64,000 nt of DNA from JACMLC01 sp963720235 (GCA_963720235.1 OY970389.1:744001-808000); one strand, 5' to 3'; numbered from the stretch's first letter, positions 41,806 to 51,502 are shown. The notes: generated from the sequence alone by a model not told the origin. Translations and numbers: made by a program.

Positions 41806-44800
41806 ATGGCTTCAACTAAAAATAAAGAGGGTCGGGAGACGACGGACGTGGCGACAAACGTGCCGGGCGATGAGACGAAAAATGTGCGTCGTGCGCGAAG
41901 TGGAAAAGCACGCACGGATGGCAATGGCACGCGGCCCGGTGTGTTGGAGCGCGCGGCTTCGGCCCTTGCGAGCGGCGACCTGACAGCATCTTTGCCGGGC
42001 GACGCGGATGTGCAAAAAATCAGCACGAGTGAACGGCGCGCTTTGCGCGAATTGGAAGCGATGGCGCGCAGTATGCGCCGCACCGTGAGCCGTTTGCGGC
42101 GAGCCGCAGATGCTGTCGAAGGAGTCGCTGGCCGCGTGCTCGAAGGCGGGCGCGCGCTGGCCCATTCCGTGAGCGACGAGGCCAATTCGGTCGATGCGAC
42201 TGTGAGTTCGATTTCCGAAATCAGCGCGTCTGCGCGCGCGGTGTCGGATGCTGTCAGCGCGCTCTCGCATCTGGCCCAGACGACTTCCACTTCATCTCTT
42301 GAGATGGCTGCTTCGATTGATGAAGTCTCTGCTAACGCGGACACTCTGACGGCTTTTGTCGAAGAGACCGCTTCGTCAATCGAAGAGATGGCGGCGTCTG
42401 TGCTGACCGTCGCCGCTTCGACAGAATCTCTGGCCCAGGCGACAAATGAGACGGAACGCTCCATGCGCGCGATAGATGCTTCGACACAGCGCGTCGGCGT
42501 CTCTGCGGGCGAGACGGCTGCACTCGCGGACGAGGTGCAACAGTCTGCGGAACAGGGCGCGCAGATTGTGCGCGAGACTGCTGAATCAATGCGCGCCACA
42601 AGGCTCGGCATCGAAGAGGCTGCGGAGACGATTACCGCGCTCGGCCAACGCTCCGAACGCATAGGCGACATCACGCGCGTCATCAACGAGATTGCAGATA
42701 GAACGAACCTGCTCTCTTTGAACGCGCGCATACTCGCCGCGCAAGCTGGCCCACAGGGGCGCGGCTTCGCCGTCGTCGCAGAAGAGATTAAAGAACTCTC
42801 TGAGAGAACCGCGCGCTCGACAGATGAGATTGCGGAACTCATCAAGGGCGTGCGCGAATCGGTCGGAGCTTCAATCACACAGGTCTCAAACAATCGCCAG
42901 ATGGCGGTCGAGGCGACGGAGTTGGCAGAGCGCGCAGCCGTCTCGCTCGATGACATACATCACAAGACAGGTTTGTCTGCGACGGCTGTGCGCCAGATTG
43001 CGGACGATGCCGCAACGCAGTCGCTTGAGTCGCATCAGGTGACGGAGTTGATGGCCGAAGTCCGCAGGCGCGCGCAGGAGATTGAGCGCGCCACATCCGA
43101 ACAGGCCAAGACCTCGCAACAGATTGGCGAGCGCGCAGTCCGTATGGCTGAGTTGACAGAGCAGGTGCGCCGCGCCATGCAGGAGCAGGCTCTTGTCTCA
43201 AAGCACATTGCTTCCGACATGGAGCAGTTGACAACGGTAGTTGAGCAGATAGGAAATGCCGTCGGCGAACAGTATCGCGGCGCGGAAGAGGTTCTGCGCG
43301 CAGTAGAAATTATACGCGACTCTGTGACGCGCAATCAGGCTTCCATCGTGCAGATAAATTACACGACAGGGCTGCTCGAATACGAAGCCGCATCGCTGCG
43401 CGAATCCGTCAGTCCTTTTCAACTGCCGCAGCCTGTGCGCGGAGGCCAGCTTTCATGCGGCGTGCCTGCGAGTCTCCCGACGCTGGATGTCCTGGAATCT
43501 TCAACTCTTTCGAGCCATGATTTGTTGAGCATGATTTGCGAATGCCTTGTCGGAGCGGGCGAGGGAGCGGAAGTCGAGCCTGTGCTCGCGACCGGCTGGG
43601 ATGTTTCTGCGGATGGCCGGGCATACACTTTTCATCTGCGGCGCGGCGCGCGTTTTCATAACGGGCGGATGCTTGTGGCGGATGATGTTATCTATTCTGT
43701 CCGGCGCACGCTGCGACAATCGAAGACTGGCGCGTGGGTTTTTAAGAGCCTTGTTGGAGCGGAAGCCTTTGCGCGCGGCGAGACGGAAGAGCTTGCAGGC
43801 GCGCGTGTCGTTAACGAGCAGACTGTAGAGCTTGAGCTATCTGAGCCTCTGGCATTTTTCCTGCCGATGCTCTGCCTGCGCTTCGCAGCCATCGTGCCGC
43901 GCGAAGAGATTGAGCAGGACGGCGGCGCGCGCTTTGTCCAGAATCCCATCGGCACAGGGCCGTTCCGTCTCGTCTCATGCGATAAGGAAGCTGGCCGCGT
44001 CGAGCTTGCGCGCTTTGATGATTACTGGAACAGCGAAGAGCCGTATGTGGACGGCATAACGGTTGAGTATGACGAGCATGGCGAACATCTTTTCGAGCGT
44101 CTGCGTCAGGGCGAGTTGAGCTTCCTGCGCGAAGGCTCGCCGCAGCGCATCAGTCAGATAGCATCAGACCCTGACTGGCGTTCCTGCATCGTTTCCGCGA
44201 CTCAGCTTCACACGCAATGCCTGGTCTTTGATGCAGAGCAAGCTCCGTTTAATGATGTGCGTATGCGCCGCGCCGTCGCGCATGCGATAGACAAAGAGCG
44301 GCTCATACGCGAAGCCTATGCTGGAATGGCTGTCGCTGCCTCCGGGCCAATCCCGCCCGGCCTGATGGGTTACGACCCTGAGTATCGCGGCCTTGAATAT
44401 GACCCGGACCGCGCGCGGCGTCTCTTGTCCGAAGCTGGCTACAGACGCGGCTTGAGTCTCAAGCTCTGGCGTTCTTTCCCCGAACAATCCGCGAGCGAGC
44501 TTGCGGGTCACTTGATGTGCGAGATGCTTGCGGAGATTGGCATCAAGTGCCAGATATATGTGACGGACACTGCTGACCTGATGGCTGCGGCGCATGACGG
44601 GCGCGCGCCTCTGGCAGAGCTGAGCTGGTATGCGGATTATGCAGACCCTGATAATTTCACTTATGTGCTCTTTAACTCAGAGCATAAAGAGAGCGGCGTC
44701 GGGCGCACGGCTCAGGTCGCTTCAATAGACCAGATGTCTGCCAGAGCGCGCGCTCTCTTTAACCGTTCAGAGCGCGCACAACTCTACGGCGAGTTGCAAC

Positions 44801-44949
44801 AGATGATTGCCGAAGAAGCCCTCTGCGCTTTTCTCACACACCGCAGCGCGGCAGTCATACATCGCCCAGATGTCGAAGGCTTGCACGTGCACCTGGTTTC
44901 CCCAATCGTCCGCCCGCAGGAAATCTGGCTTTCAGGCAGGGATGAGTGA
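41806..44949 (+). CDS. Chemoreceptor signalling domain fused to an oligopeptide-binding protein
   Basis: 1047 aa without signal peptide or transmembrane segment. Residues about 45-540 are a long methyl-accepting-chemotaxis coiled coil with the hairpin tip near 295-330 (NEIADRTNLLSLNARILAAQ). The tip departs from the common NAAIEAARAGE consensus (NARILAAQAGP). Residues about 548-1045 are a family 5 extracellular solute-binding fold (AYTFHLRRGARFHNGRMLVADDV and IGTGPFRLVSCD). Solute-binding proteins normally act outside the cell, while here it would be cytoplasmic. It might sense intracellular peptides and signal through CheA/CheW. It begins 96 bp after the transposon end, with GGAG 13 nt upstream. 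Confidence 0.85.
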   Translation: MASTKNKEGRETTDVATNVPGDETKNVRRARSGKARTDGNGTRPGVLERAASALASGDLTASLPGDADVQKISTSERRALRELEAMARSMRRTVSRLRRAADAVEGVAGRVLEGGRALAHSVSDEANSVDATVSSISEISASARAVSDAVSALSHLAQTTSTSSLEMAASIDEVSANADTLTAFVEETASSIEEMAASVLTVAASTESLAQATNETERSMRAIDASTQRVGVSAGETAALADEVQQSAEQGAQIVRETAESMRATRLGIEEAAETITALGQRSERIGDITRVINEIADRTNLLSLNARILAAQAGPQGRGFAVVAEEIKELSERTARSTDEIAELIKGVRESVGASITQVSNNRQMAVEATELAERAAVSLDDIHHKTGLSATAVRQIADDAATQSLESHQVTELMAEVRRRAQEIERATSEQAKTSQQIGERAVRMAELTEQVRRAMQEQALVSKHIASDMEQLTTVVEQIGNAVGEQYRGAEEVLRAVEIIRDSVTRNQASIVQINYTTGLLEYEAASLRESVSPFQLPQPVRGGQLSCGVPASLPTLDVLESSTLSSHDLLSMICECLVGAGEGAEVEPVLATGWDVSADGRAYTFHLRRGARFHNGRMLVADDVIYSVRRTLRQSKTGAWVFKSLVGAEAFARGETEELAGARVVNEQTVELELSEPLAFFLPMLCLRFAAIVPREEIEQDGGARFVQNPIGTGPFRLVSCDKEAGRVELARFDDYWNSEEPYVDGITVEYDEHGEHLFERLRQGELSFLREGSPQRISQIASDPDWRSCIVSATQLHTQCLVFDAEQAPFNDVRMRRAVAHAIDKERLIREAYAGMAVAASGPIPPGLMGYDPEYRGLEYDPDRARRLLSEAGYRRGLSLKLWRSFPEQSASELAGHLMCEMLAEIGIKCQIYVTDTADLMAAAHDGRAPLAELSWYADYADPDNFTYVLFNSEHKESGVGRTAQVASIDQMSARARALFNRSERAQLYGELQQMIAEEALCAFLTHRSAAVIHRPDVEGLHVHLVSPIVRPQEIWLSGRDE

Positions 44950-44960
44950 TTAAGAAAGAA

Positions 44961-45063
44961 TTTTCCCGCAAAGGCGCAAAGAAAGCACGCAAAGAGTTGA
45001 AGGGTTATTTATCTTGAAAGCTTTCTTCGCGTCTTTCTTTGCGCCTTTGCGCCTTTGCGGGAG
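44961..45063. repeat. Family A palindromic repeat (MITE-like)
   Basis: TTTTCCCGCAAAGGCGCAAAG at the left (20 nt diagnostic) and CTTTGCGCCTTTGCGGGA at the right, with the GTTGAA...CTTGAAAGCTTTCTTCGC centre also seen at 1 and 57.4 kb. Outer arms are absent. Confidence 0.9.
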
Positions 45064-45162
45064 TCAATCACTTTCCTTTGAAACCTATTTCCCTGAAATT
45101 TGAGAAAGACATAAAACCTACAAATTTTTTTCTTATACCATTCAAGGAAAGAATGTTTGGTG

Positions 45163-45921
45163 ATGTCTGCATCAATGGACATAGAAGTGCGCGAGTGCAT
45201 TTCGATTGAAGATTTTGAGCAATGCGTCGCTTTGCAGCGCGAAGTCTTCGGCTTCCCGGATGTGGAAGTCTCGCCGCGCCGTCACTTCATAGTCTCGCGT
45301 CGCGCTGGCGGCTGGGCTCTCGGAGCTTTCGTTGGCACAGAGTTAATCGGCTTCGTGCATAATTTGCCAGCCGTAGATGGCGCGGAAGTTTATGGCTATT
45401 CGCACATGCTGGCGGTCAAGAGCGGGTTTCAGAACAAAGGCGTCGGCGCGCGGCTCAAGTGGGCGCAGCGCGAACGCTCTCTCGCGGAAGGCCGCAAGCT
45501 GATTCGCTGGACCTGGGATCCTTTGCAGGCGCGCAACGCGCATTTCAATCTCAATCGTCTGGGAGTCGTCGTGCGCCGTTATGAAGTAAATTTCTACGGC
45601 ACGGATTACAGCGTGCCTGCCAGCGAAAGCGCGCCGGGTATTGATAGCGACCGCTTGTTTGGCGAATGGGAACTTGATTCCGCGCGCGTGCGCTTGCGCG
45701 CAAGCGGCGCACAGCACGATGCGCCGTCCGAGCCTGCGCTGGCAATAGAGATTACGCCCGCGTGGTCTGCGCTTATCAAACAGGATGCAGCAGCCGCGCG
45801 ACGCGAGCAACTCAGAGTGCGCACAGAATTTACAGAAGCCTTTGCCGCCGGACTCGTCTGCGCAGGCTTTGCACCCGACCCGTCGCATCCGCGATACTTG
45901 CTTTATAAAAATTTTGAGTGA
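45163..45921 (+). CDS. GNAT-family acetyltransferase-like protein
   Basis: 252 aa. An N-terminal GNAT fold (about 1-135) includes the acetyl-CoA loop VKSGFQNKGVGARLKWAQRE (about 85-104). The C-terminal part (140-250) is specific to a subgroup of uncharacterised GNAT proteins. Its substrate is unknown. I start at ATG 45163; TTG 45157 and ATG 45175 are alternatives. Its stop shares one base with the M20 peptidase ATG, so the two are coupled and may act on one compound. Confidence 0.75.
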   Translation: MSASMDIEVRECISIEDFEQCVALQREVFGFPDVEVSPRRHFIVSRRAGGWALGAFVGTELIGFVHNLPAVDGAEVYGYSHMLAVKSGFQNKGVGARLKWAQRERSLAEGRKLIRWTWDPLQARNAHFNLNRLGVVVRRYEVNFYGTDYSVPASESAPGIDSDRLFGEWELDSARVRLRASGAQHDAPSEPALAIEITPAWSALIKQDAAAARREQLRVRTEFTEAFAAGLVCAGFAPDPSHPRYLLYKNFE

Positions 45922-47330
45922 TGATTTTCGCACGCTTCGACAAATACATTGACCGCCATGCGAACGCTTTTACGGAGCGGCTTCAGGCGATGTGCCGTAT
46001 GCCGTCTGTGGCGGCGCGCGGCACAGGGATGCGCGCGATGGCTGAGACTGTGGCCCAGTTGATGCAGCGCGCAGGGGCTGGCACGCGCTCTTTCACGATG
46101 GGCAGCGGCTATCCAGTCATCTACGGCGAATGCGGCGCGGGCAATCACAAGTATCTGGTCTATGGTCATTACGATGTCGCGCCCGTAGGACATTTGACGG
46201 ACTGGTCTTACGGGCCATTCGCTTCGACGATTGTGGACGGCAAGCTCTATGCGCGCGGGGCTTCAAACAGCAAAGGCGATTTAATCGCAAGGCTCGCGGC
46301 CATCGAAGCTTATCAAAAGACTTTCGGCAAGCTGCCCATCTGCCTGCGCTTTGTGATTGAAGGTGAAGACGGACTCGGCAGCCCTTCTCTGCGCCGCTTC
46401 GCTGTCGAGCATAGCGAGATGCTTACTGCCGAAGGCTGCATCTGGGACGAAGGCTACAAGGACACAAAAGAGCGTCCCGTCATCAGCTTAGGTTTCAAGG
46501 GCATCACCTTCATAGAGCTTCGCGTGCACGGCGCGCGCACAGACCTGCATTCCAAGTGGGGCGCGATTGTGCCTAATCCCGCGTGGCGTCTGGTCCAGGC
46601 TCTCTCGACCATCATGTCGCCAAAGGGAGTGATTACGATTGACGGCTTTTCGTCGCACCTCGCTCCCATTTCGCCGGAAGACGCGGAAGCTTTGAAGACC
46701 GTCGAGCTTGACGAGGCCGGACTCAAACGCGAGTTTCGCATAGGCCACTGGCTGCGCGGTCTCAAAGGACATGCTCTTGCGAAGGAACATATCTTCGGCG
46801 CGACCTGCACTATCTGCGGCATACAGACGGGCCACACGGAGGCTGGCCCAAAGACTGTGCTGCCGAGCACAGCTATGGCGCGGCTCGACCTGCGGCTCGT
46901 GCCTGACCTGACTTCTGAAACAGTCCTCAATCTACTGCGCGAACATCTGGACGTGCGTGGCTTTCAGGACGTAGAAATTATTGAACTCGCCAGTTCGCCC
47001 TACGCGAAATCGTCCGTCACTTCGACAGTCGCGCGCGCCGCCATCGAATCTGCGGAAGAGGTTTACAACACGACGCCTGTCGTCTATCCGATGGATCCTT
47101 CGAGCGGCCCTGTCGGAGCGGTCTGCGGCGCGAGTTCGCCGCCCACACCCGTCGTCTCTTTCGGCACGAGCTATGCCGCCTCAAATCCGCACGGCCCTGA
47201 CGAAAACATTCGCCTCGATGATTTTCTCCAAAGCATTAAATTTTTCGGGCGCATCATTCATCACCTGGGCCATCCGGTGAAGCACAAAAACAGTCGCGAC
47301 ACGCAATCTCTTGCTCTCGCCAAAAAGTGA
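45921..47330 (+). CDS. M20-family peptidase homologue with altered metal site
   Basis: 469 aa, catalytic and dimerisation (about 205-355) domains in the usual order. His83 in YGHYDVAPVG and the C-terminal NPHGPDENI are conserved. The bridging-metal Asp of the RGASD-type motif is Asn116 (RGASNSKG), and the EE pair is Asp150-Gly151 (EGEDGLGS). A dinuclear zinc centre as in CNDP2 or CPG2 is therefore unlikely; one metal or a new activity is possible. Downstream of the GNAT gene and overlapping it by 1 nt; ligA follows after 11 bp. Confidence 0.82.
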   Translation: MIFARFDKYIDRHANAFTERLQAMCRMPSVAARGTGMRAMAETVAQLMQRAGAGTRSFTMGSGYPVIYGECGAGNHKYLVYGHYDVAPVGHLTDWSYGPFASTIVDGKLYARGASNSKGDLIARLAAIEAYQKTFGKLPICLRFVIEGEDGLGSPSLRRFAVEHSEMLTAEGCIWDEGYKDTKERPVISLGFKGITFIELRVHGARTDLHSKWGAIVPNPAWRLVQALSTIMSPKGVITIDGFSSHLAPISPEDAEALKTVELDEAGLKREFRIGHWLRGLKGHALAKEHIFGATCTICGIQTGHTEAGPKTVLPSTAMARLDLRLVPDLTSETVLNLLREHLDVRGFQDVEIIELASSPYAKSSVTSTVARAAIESAEEVYNTTPVVYPMDPSSGPVGAVCGASSPPTPVVSFGTSYAASNPHGPDENIRLDDFLQSIKFFGRIIHHLGHPVKHKNSRDTQSLALAKK

Positions 47331-47341
47331 ACTTGCAAATC

Positions 47342-49360
47342 ATGCCGACTAAAGCTCAAACAATCAATCGAGAGATAGAAACGTTGCGCGAAGAGTTGCG
47401 TCATCACGAAGAGCTTTACTACGTTCACGCGAACCCTGAGATTTCCGATGCCGAATATGATGCCTTGCTCGCGCGCTTGCAGGAATTGGAAGCAATGCAT
47501 CCAGAGCTTGTCACACCCGATAGCCCGACGCAGCGAGTCGGCGGTCGCCCCGCAGAAGGCTTTGCGGAGTTCGTTTATCGCAGGCCGATGCTCTCGCTCG
47601 ATAACAGCTACAACATAGACGACCTGCGCGCCTTTGATGAACGCTGTCGGCGGCTCGCAGACGGGCGCGAGTTTGAGTATGTCGCGGAACTAAAGATTGA
47701 TGGACTTTCCATCGCGTTGCATTACGAAAACGGTGTGCTCGCCCGCGGCGTGACACGCGGCGACGGTCGGCGCGGCGAGGATGTGACGCAGAACGTGCGC
47801 ACGATTCGCAGCGTCCCGCTTCGTCTCAAACAGAATGGCTTGCAAATTCCAACGGAGATAGAAGTGCGCGGCGAAGCATATCTGCCGCGCCACGTCTTTG
47901 AAGAGATTAATCAGGAGCGCGAAGAGGAAGGCGCGGCGCGCTTTGCCAATCCGCGCAATGCTGCCGCAGGCACGATTCGCCAGCTTGACCCGAAGATTGT
48001 CGCCGCGCGCCGGCTCGAACTGTTTCCGTATGAAATTCTCGCGGGCGAGCGCAGGCCATTCGCCACGCACTGGGAATCATTTGAATGGCTTGAGCGCGCA
48101 GGCTTTCGCGTCAACCCGAATCGCGCTTTATGTGAGACGATTGACGAAGTCATCACCTTCTGCAACCAGATGGAACTTGAGCGTGACCGCCTTAATTACG
48201 AGATTGACGGCGTGGTTGTCAAAGTCAATTCGACAGCCTTGCAGGAAGAATTTGGCGCGACGACGAAAGCTCCGCGCTGGGCCATAGCCTACAAGTATCC
48301 TGCGCGTCAGGCGACCACGCAGGTCGTCTCAATCGTTGTGCAAGTGGGCCGCACGGGCGCGCTCACGCCCGTCGCAAATCTACAGCCGGTCTTGCTTGCA
48401 GGCACGACCGTCGCGCGCGCGACCCTGCATAACGCGGACGAAATCGAGCGGCTTGGCGTGCGGCTTGGCGATTGGGTTTTGATTGAAAAGAGCGGCGAGA
48501 TTATTCCGAAAGTTCTGAAAGTGATTGAATCGCGCCGCACAGGCGAAGAGCAGCCGTACAGTTTTCCGAAAACCTGCCCGGAATGCGGCGGCATCATCTC
48601 GCGCCCCGAAGGCGAAGTCGTCGCGCGCTGTGTCGCGGCGGATTGTCCCGCGCAAAGAAAAGCCCGCATACTTCATTTCGCTTCGCGCAGGGCCATGCGC
48701 ATAGAGGGACTCGGAGAAGCTCTGGTCGAACAGCTTGTTTCTGGAGATTTAGTGCGCGACGTAGGCGACCTTTATCATTTAAAACTCGAAGATGTTTCCG
48801 CGCTTGAGCGTATGGCGGAAAAGTCCGCTTCAAATCTTCTGGGCCAGATTGAAGCGAGCAAGACGCGCGACCTGCCGCAACTTGTCTATGCGCTCGGCAT
48901 ACGTCACGTAGGCGAGCGCACAGCCGGAATCCTCGCGCGCCATTTCCGCACGCTTGAGCGTCTCGGCAATGCAAGTGTTGAAGAGATAGACGCCTTGCAT
49001 GAGATTGGTCTGACTGTGGCCCAGAGCGTGCGCGACTGGTTCGATGACAAAGGAAACTTTGAGTTGTGCGAACGTCTGCGCGCCGTCGGTGTGCAGACAG
49101 AGATGGCGGGCGGGGCAGAGCTCGCGTTCGATGAGAATTTCGCGGGCAAGCAATTTGTCCTGACCGGCAAGCTTGAGACTTTAACACGCGACGAAGCGCG
49201 CGCGCTGATTGAATCGCGCGGCGGGCGCGTCACTTCAACCGTCAGCAAGAAGACGGATTATGTCGTCGCCGGCGAAGATGCAGGGTCAAAACTTGAGAAG
49301 GCACAGGCTCTCGGCCTGCGTGTGATTGACGAAGTTGAGTTGAAAAAGATGCTAAACTAA
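47342..49360 (+). CDS. ligA: NAD-dependent DNA ligase
   Basis: 672 aa, full length. The N-terminal Ia domain carries the YxxHxxEISDAEYD-like NMN-binding pattern. The adenylation domain has K118 in ELKIDGLS, the lysine that takes AMP. An OB fold follows, then a four-cysteine zinc finger (CPECGG...CVAADCPAQ), helix-hairpin-helix repeats and a C-terminal BRCT domain (about 590-672). It seals nicks in replication and repair. I use ATG 47342; a GTG at 47327 overlaps the M20 stop. Confidence 0.96.
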   Translation: MPTKAQTINREIETLREELRHHEELYYVHANPEISDAEYDALLARLQELEAMHPELVTPDSPTQRVGGRPAEGFAEFVYRRPMLSLDNSYNIDDLRAFDERCRRLADGREFEYVAELKIDGLSIALHYENGVLARGVTRGDGRRGEDVTQNVRTIRSVPLRLKQNGLQIPTEIEVRGEAYLPRHVFEEINQEREEEGAARFANPRNAAAGTIRQLDPKIVAARRLELFPYEILAGERRPFATHWESFEWLERAGFRVNPNRALCETIDEVITFCNQMELERDRLNYEIDGVVVKVNSTALQEEFGATTKAPRWAIAYKYPARQATTQVVSIVVQVGRTGALTPVANLQPVLLAGTTVARATLHNADEIERLGVRLGDWVLIEKSGEIIPKVLKVIESRRTGEEQPYSFPKTCPECGGIISRPEGEVVARCVAADCPAQRKARILHFASRRAMRIEGLGEALVEQLVSGDLVRDVGDLYHLKLEDVSALERMAEKSASNLLGQIEASKTRDLPQLVYALGIRHVGERTAGILARHFRTLERLGNASVEEIDALHEIGLTVAQSVRDWFDDKGNFELCERLRAVGVQTEMAGGAELAFDENFAGKQFVLTGKLETLTRDEARALIESRGGRVTSTVSKKTDYVVAGEDAGSKLEKAQALGLRVIDEVELKKMLN

Positions 49361-49397
49361 CATCTATTAAATCCGTCGGATAAAAATTGGAGTTCAA

Positions 49398-49835
49398 ATG
49401 GAAGCAGCAGAAGTAAAAGGAAATCTCGAACTGGTCTATACGCTTTTTTGCGACGACGTGCGGCTCGAAGTCGGCAACAAGCTTTCCCTGATGGGAGTCT
49501 TTCAAAATATCATGGTGCAGCAGTTGCCCGTCTCGCTGATAAAGTTTGCGATTGTCAGTCACTGGCGCGGCGAGGGTACGCATCTCTCTGAAGTGCGCGT
49601 GTTGACGCCTGACAAAATGCAGCCCATCGTCGTCTCACAACCCACGCCTTTTGAGATTGCGCCCGGCGGCTTTGCAGACAACATCAGCTTCTTTGTCAAC
49701 GTCACGTTTCCCACATCAGGACAATACTGGGTGCAGATACTTGTTGACTCGCAACTCTTCGCAGAGCAGCCGCTCGTCGTCACAGATGGACGCGCGATGC
49801 CACAGGCGGCAGAAGCTTCGGAAGCAGTAAACTAA
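49398..49835 (+). CDS. Conserved hypothetical protein (DUF6941-like)
   Basis: 145 aa, probably cytoplasmic and beta-rich. The start LELVYTLFCDDVRLEVGNKLSLMG and the middle PFEIAPGGFADNISFFVNVTFPTSGQYWVQ are typical of a conserved family of unknown function. It stands 37 bp after ligA, on the same strand, and a bidirectional hairpin follows. The family label is from memory. Confidence 0.65.
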   Translation: MEAAEVKGNLELVYTLFCDDVRLEVGNKLSLMGVFQNIMVQQLPVSLIKFAIVSHWRGEGTHLSEVRVLTPDKMQPIVVSQPTPFEIAPGGFADNISFFVNVTFPTSGQYWVQILVDSQLFAEQPLVVTDGRAMPQAAEASEAVN

Positions 49836-49848
49836 AGAAGGCAAAATT

Positions 49849-49900
49849 AAAAAGGCAAAAGGAAAGACAGCATCCCTGTCATCTTTCCTTTTGCCTTTTT
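49849..49900. terminator. Bidirectional hairpin terminator
   Basis: AAAAAGGCAAAAGGAAAGAC pairs with a complement ending TTTTGCCTTTTT. It terminates the ligA-downstream gene on the + strand, and could do the same for the tRNA-Leu transcript coming from the other side. Confidence 0.75.
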
Positions 49901-49912
49901 CATTTAAAATTG

Positions 49913-49999
49913 TGGTGCGGATGAGTGGATTTGAACCACCACGGTATCGCTACCACGGGCTTCTGAGACCCGCGCGTCTGCCAATTTCGCCACATCCGC
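49913..49999 (-). tRNA. tRNA-Leu (anticodon CAG)
   Basis: 87 nt including an encoded CCA. The acceptor stem is GCGGATG/CATCCGC. The D-arm has AAATTGGCAGAC, the anticodon stem CGGGT/GCCCG and the loop CTCAGAA gives anticodon CAG. A long variable arm (TGGTAGCGATACCG) marks class II, and the T-loop is TTCAAAT. It reads CUG codons. Confidence 0.93.
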
Positions 50000-50064
50000 A
50001 AAAGTTGTGCGGCAATCAATATACGAACAGCGACGCGCGGGTGTCAAGCGAGCCTAAATTCGCT

Positions 50065-50505
50065 CTACTGGCCGCCGAGAATGCTTCCCAGGATGCCGCC
50101 GAGAATGCTGCCGCCGTCAACTCCGTCGGAATTGCGATAGTAGCTATCGTCGCGCTGGTAAGATCTGCTGTTGCGATAGAGACTGTTATCGCGTCGCACG
50201 CGATTACGATTGCGATAACGGTTGCGATAGCTGTGATTATCGCGGTCATGCCTGTCATAGCGGTTGCGTCGCGGCCCGCGACCGTCCCAACGACCATCAC
50301 GCGCGTCGTGTCCGTTTCTAAATTTGGCTTTCCGTCTGTCTCTTCTCTCGAAACGCCCGTCGTCGATACGTCTCTCATAACGCCTGTCTTGCCCGCGCCC
50401 GCGCCCGCGTCCCTGTGCAGAGACAACTGTCGGCAATCCGATTGCCAGCAGCAAGGCCAGGATAGTGGCAGAGACGAACGTGCGTCTTGCTCTCAAATTC
50501 AACAT
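50065..50505 (-). CDS. Secreted Arg/Asp/Asn/Tyr-rich low-complexity protein
   Basis: 146 aa. Signal peptide about 1-30 (cleavage after VSA). The mature chain is almost all Arg, Asp, Asn, Tyr and Gly (RNRYDRHDRDNHSYRNRYRN), ending in a glycine-rich GGILGSILGG tail. It should be intrinsically disordered and strongly charged. AGGAAGACAT precedes the ATG. The opposite strand also has long open frames because of the biased composition; signal peptide and start site favour this strand. Role unknown. Confidence 0.65.
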   Translation of the reverse strand: MLNLRARRTFVSATILALLLAIGLPTVVSAQGRGRGRGQDRRYERRIDDGRFERRDRRKAKFRNGHDARDGRWDGRGPRRNRYDRHDRDNHSYRNRYRNRNRVRRDNSLYRNSRSYQRDDSYYRNSDGVDGGSILGGILGSILGGQ

Positions 50506-50776
50506 GTCTTCCTCCCCGTGCGCTTATCACGCCGATTCGATTTAGTATTCTGACCTGCAAGAGTGCAACAATCACTGTGCCAGTTAGTTTTTCAGAGCTA
50601 AGTCGTTGAAGCTTCAATTCTGCCGCAAGAGTTTGGCAACCATAGCTATACGATAACGTTACGCCGCAGAACCGTATCGTGTATCGCGATTTAACTCTGT
50701 GCAGACTTGGTTTCATGTCATGTTGCGGCAAGGCGTGCGTGATTGTTATAGTGAAATGACATTTTGATGACGAAAA

Positions 50777-51502
50777 ATGCAGCCGAAGACAGTAGTGAAT
50801 TTTGAATTGCGCGAACGTCTGGATGCGGTCAACGCACGCATAGAGGCAGCGGCGCGTGCGGCTGGTCGCGCTGCAACGGATGTGCGTTTGATTGCCGTGA
50901 GCAAGACGCATCCGCCGGATGTCTTGAGAGAGGCAATCGAGGCTGGCGTCGTTGACCTCGGAGAGAATCGCGTGCAGGAGGCCGCAGATAAGATTGAAGA
51001 GCTTGGCCGCGAGAGCGTGCGCTGGCATTTGATTGGACACTTGCAGACCAACAAAGCGCGTCGCGCCGTACAGCTTTTTGACCTCATTCATGCAGTGGAT
51101 TCCTCAGCACTCGCGCGCCGCCTCGAACGACTTTCTGTGGAAGAAGGACGCGCTGAATTGCCTGTGCTTATTCAGCTAGACCTTGCGGGCGAGGCTTCCA
51201 AATCCGGCGCGCGCGAAGCAGAGCTAAAGGAATTGGCCCAGACCTTAAAAGCTTGCGAGCATTTGCGCCTCTTGGGATTGATGACGCTCCCGCCTTTCTT
51301 CGAGGATGCAGAGCGGGTTCGTCCCTTCTTTCGCCGCCTGCGCGAGTTGCGTGACGAGCTGCAAGCAAGCGGAGCTTTTGCGGAAGGACGCGGCGAGCTT
51401 TCGATGGGCATGAGCCATGATTACGAAATAGCTATTCAAGAAGGCGCGACGATGGTGCGCGTCGGCACGGCCATCTTCGGTGAAAGAGGTGCGCCACATT
51501 AA
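50777..51502 (+). CDS. YggS-family PLP homeostasis protein
   Basis: 241 aa fold-type III PLP-binding TIM barrel. The PLP lysine is in LIAVSKTHPP (about 37-46), with GENRVQEAADK, WHLIGHLQTNKAR and SMGMSHDYEIAIQEGATMVRVG all typical. It binds pyridoxal phosphate and balances vitamin B6 and amino-acid pools, with no known enzymatic turnover. It is followed by YggT and DUF167 genes, as in many bacteria. The 271 bp upstream hold nothing obvious apart from an AT-rich stretch. Confidence 0.93.
   Translation: MQPKTVVNFELRERLDAVNARIEAAARAAGRAATDVRLIAVSKTHPPDVLREAIEAGVVDLGENRVQEAADKIEELGRESVRWHLIGHLQTNKARRAVQLFDLIHAVDSSALARRLERLSVEEGRAELPVLIQLDLAGEASKSGAREAELKELAQTLKACEHLRLLGLMTLPPFFEDAERVRPFFRRLRELRDELQASGAFAEGRGELSMGMSHDYEIAIQEGATMVRVGTAIFGERGAPH

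Noticed and set aside
41799..42956. 385-aa Ser/Ala/Arg-rich frame on the - strand
   Set aside because: Mirror of the chemoreceptor coiled coil, whose heptads produce a long antisense frame.
49891..50553. 220-aa open frame on the + strand
   Set aside because: It crosses tRNA-Leu and is antisense to the signal-peptide-bearing low-complexity gene; it reflects biased composition.
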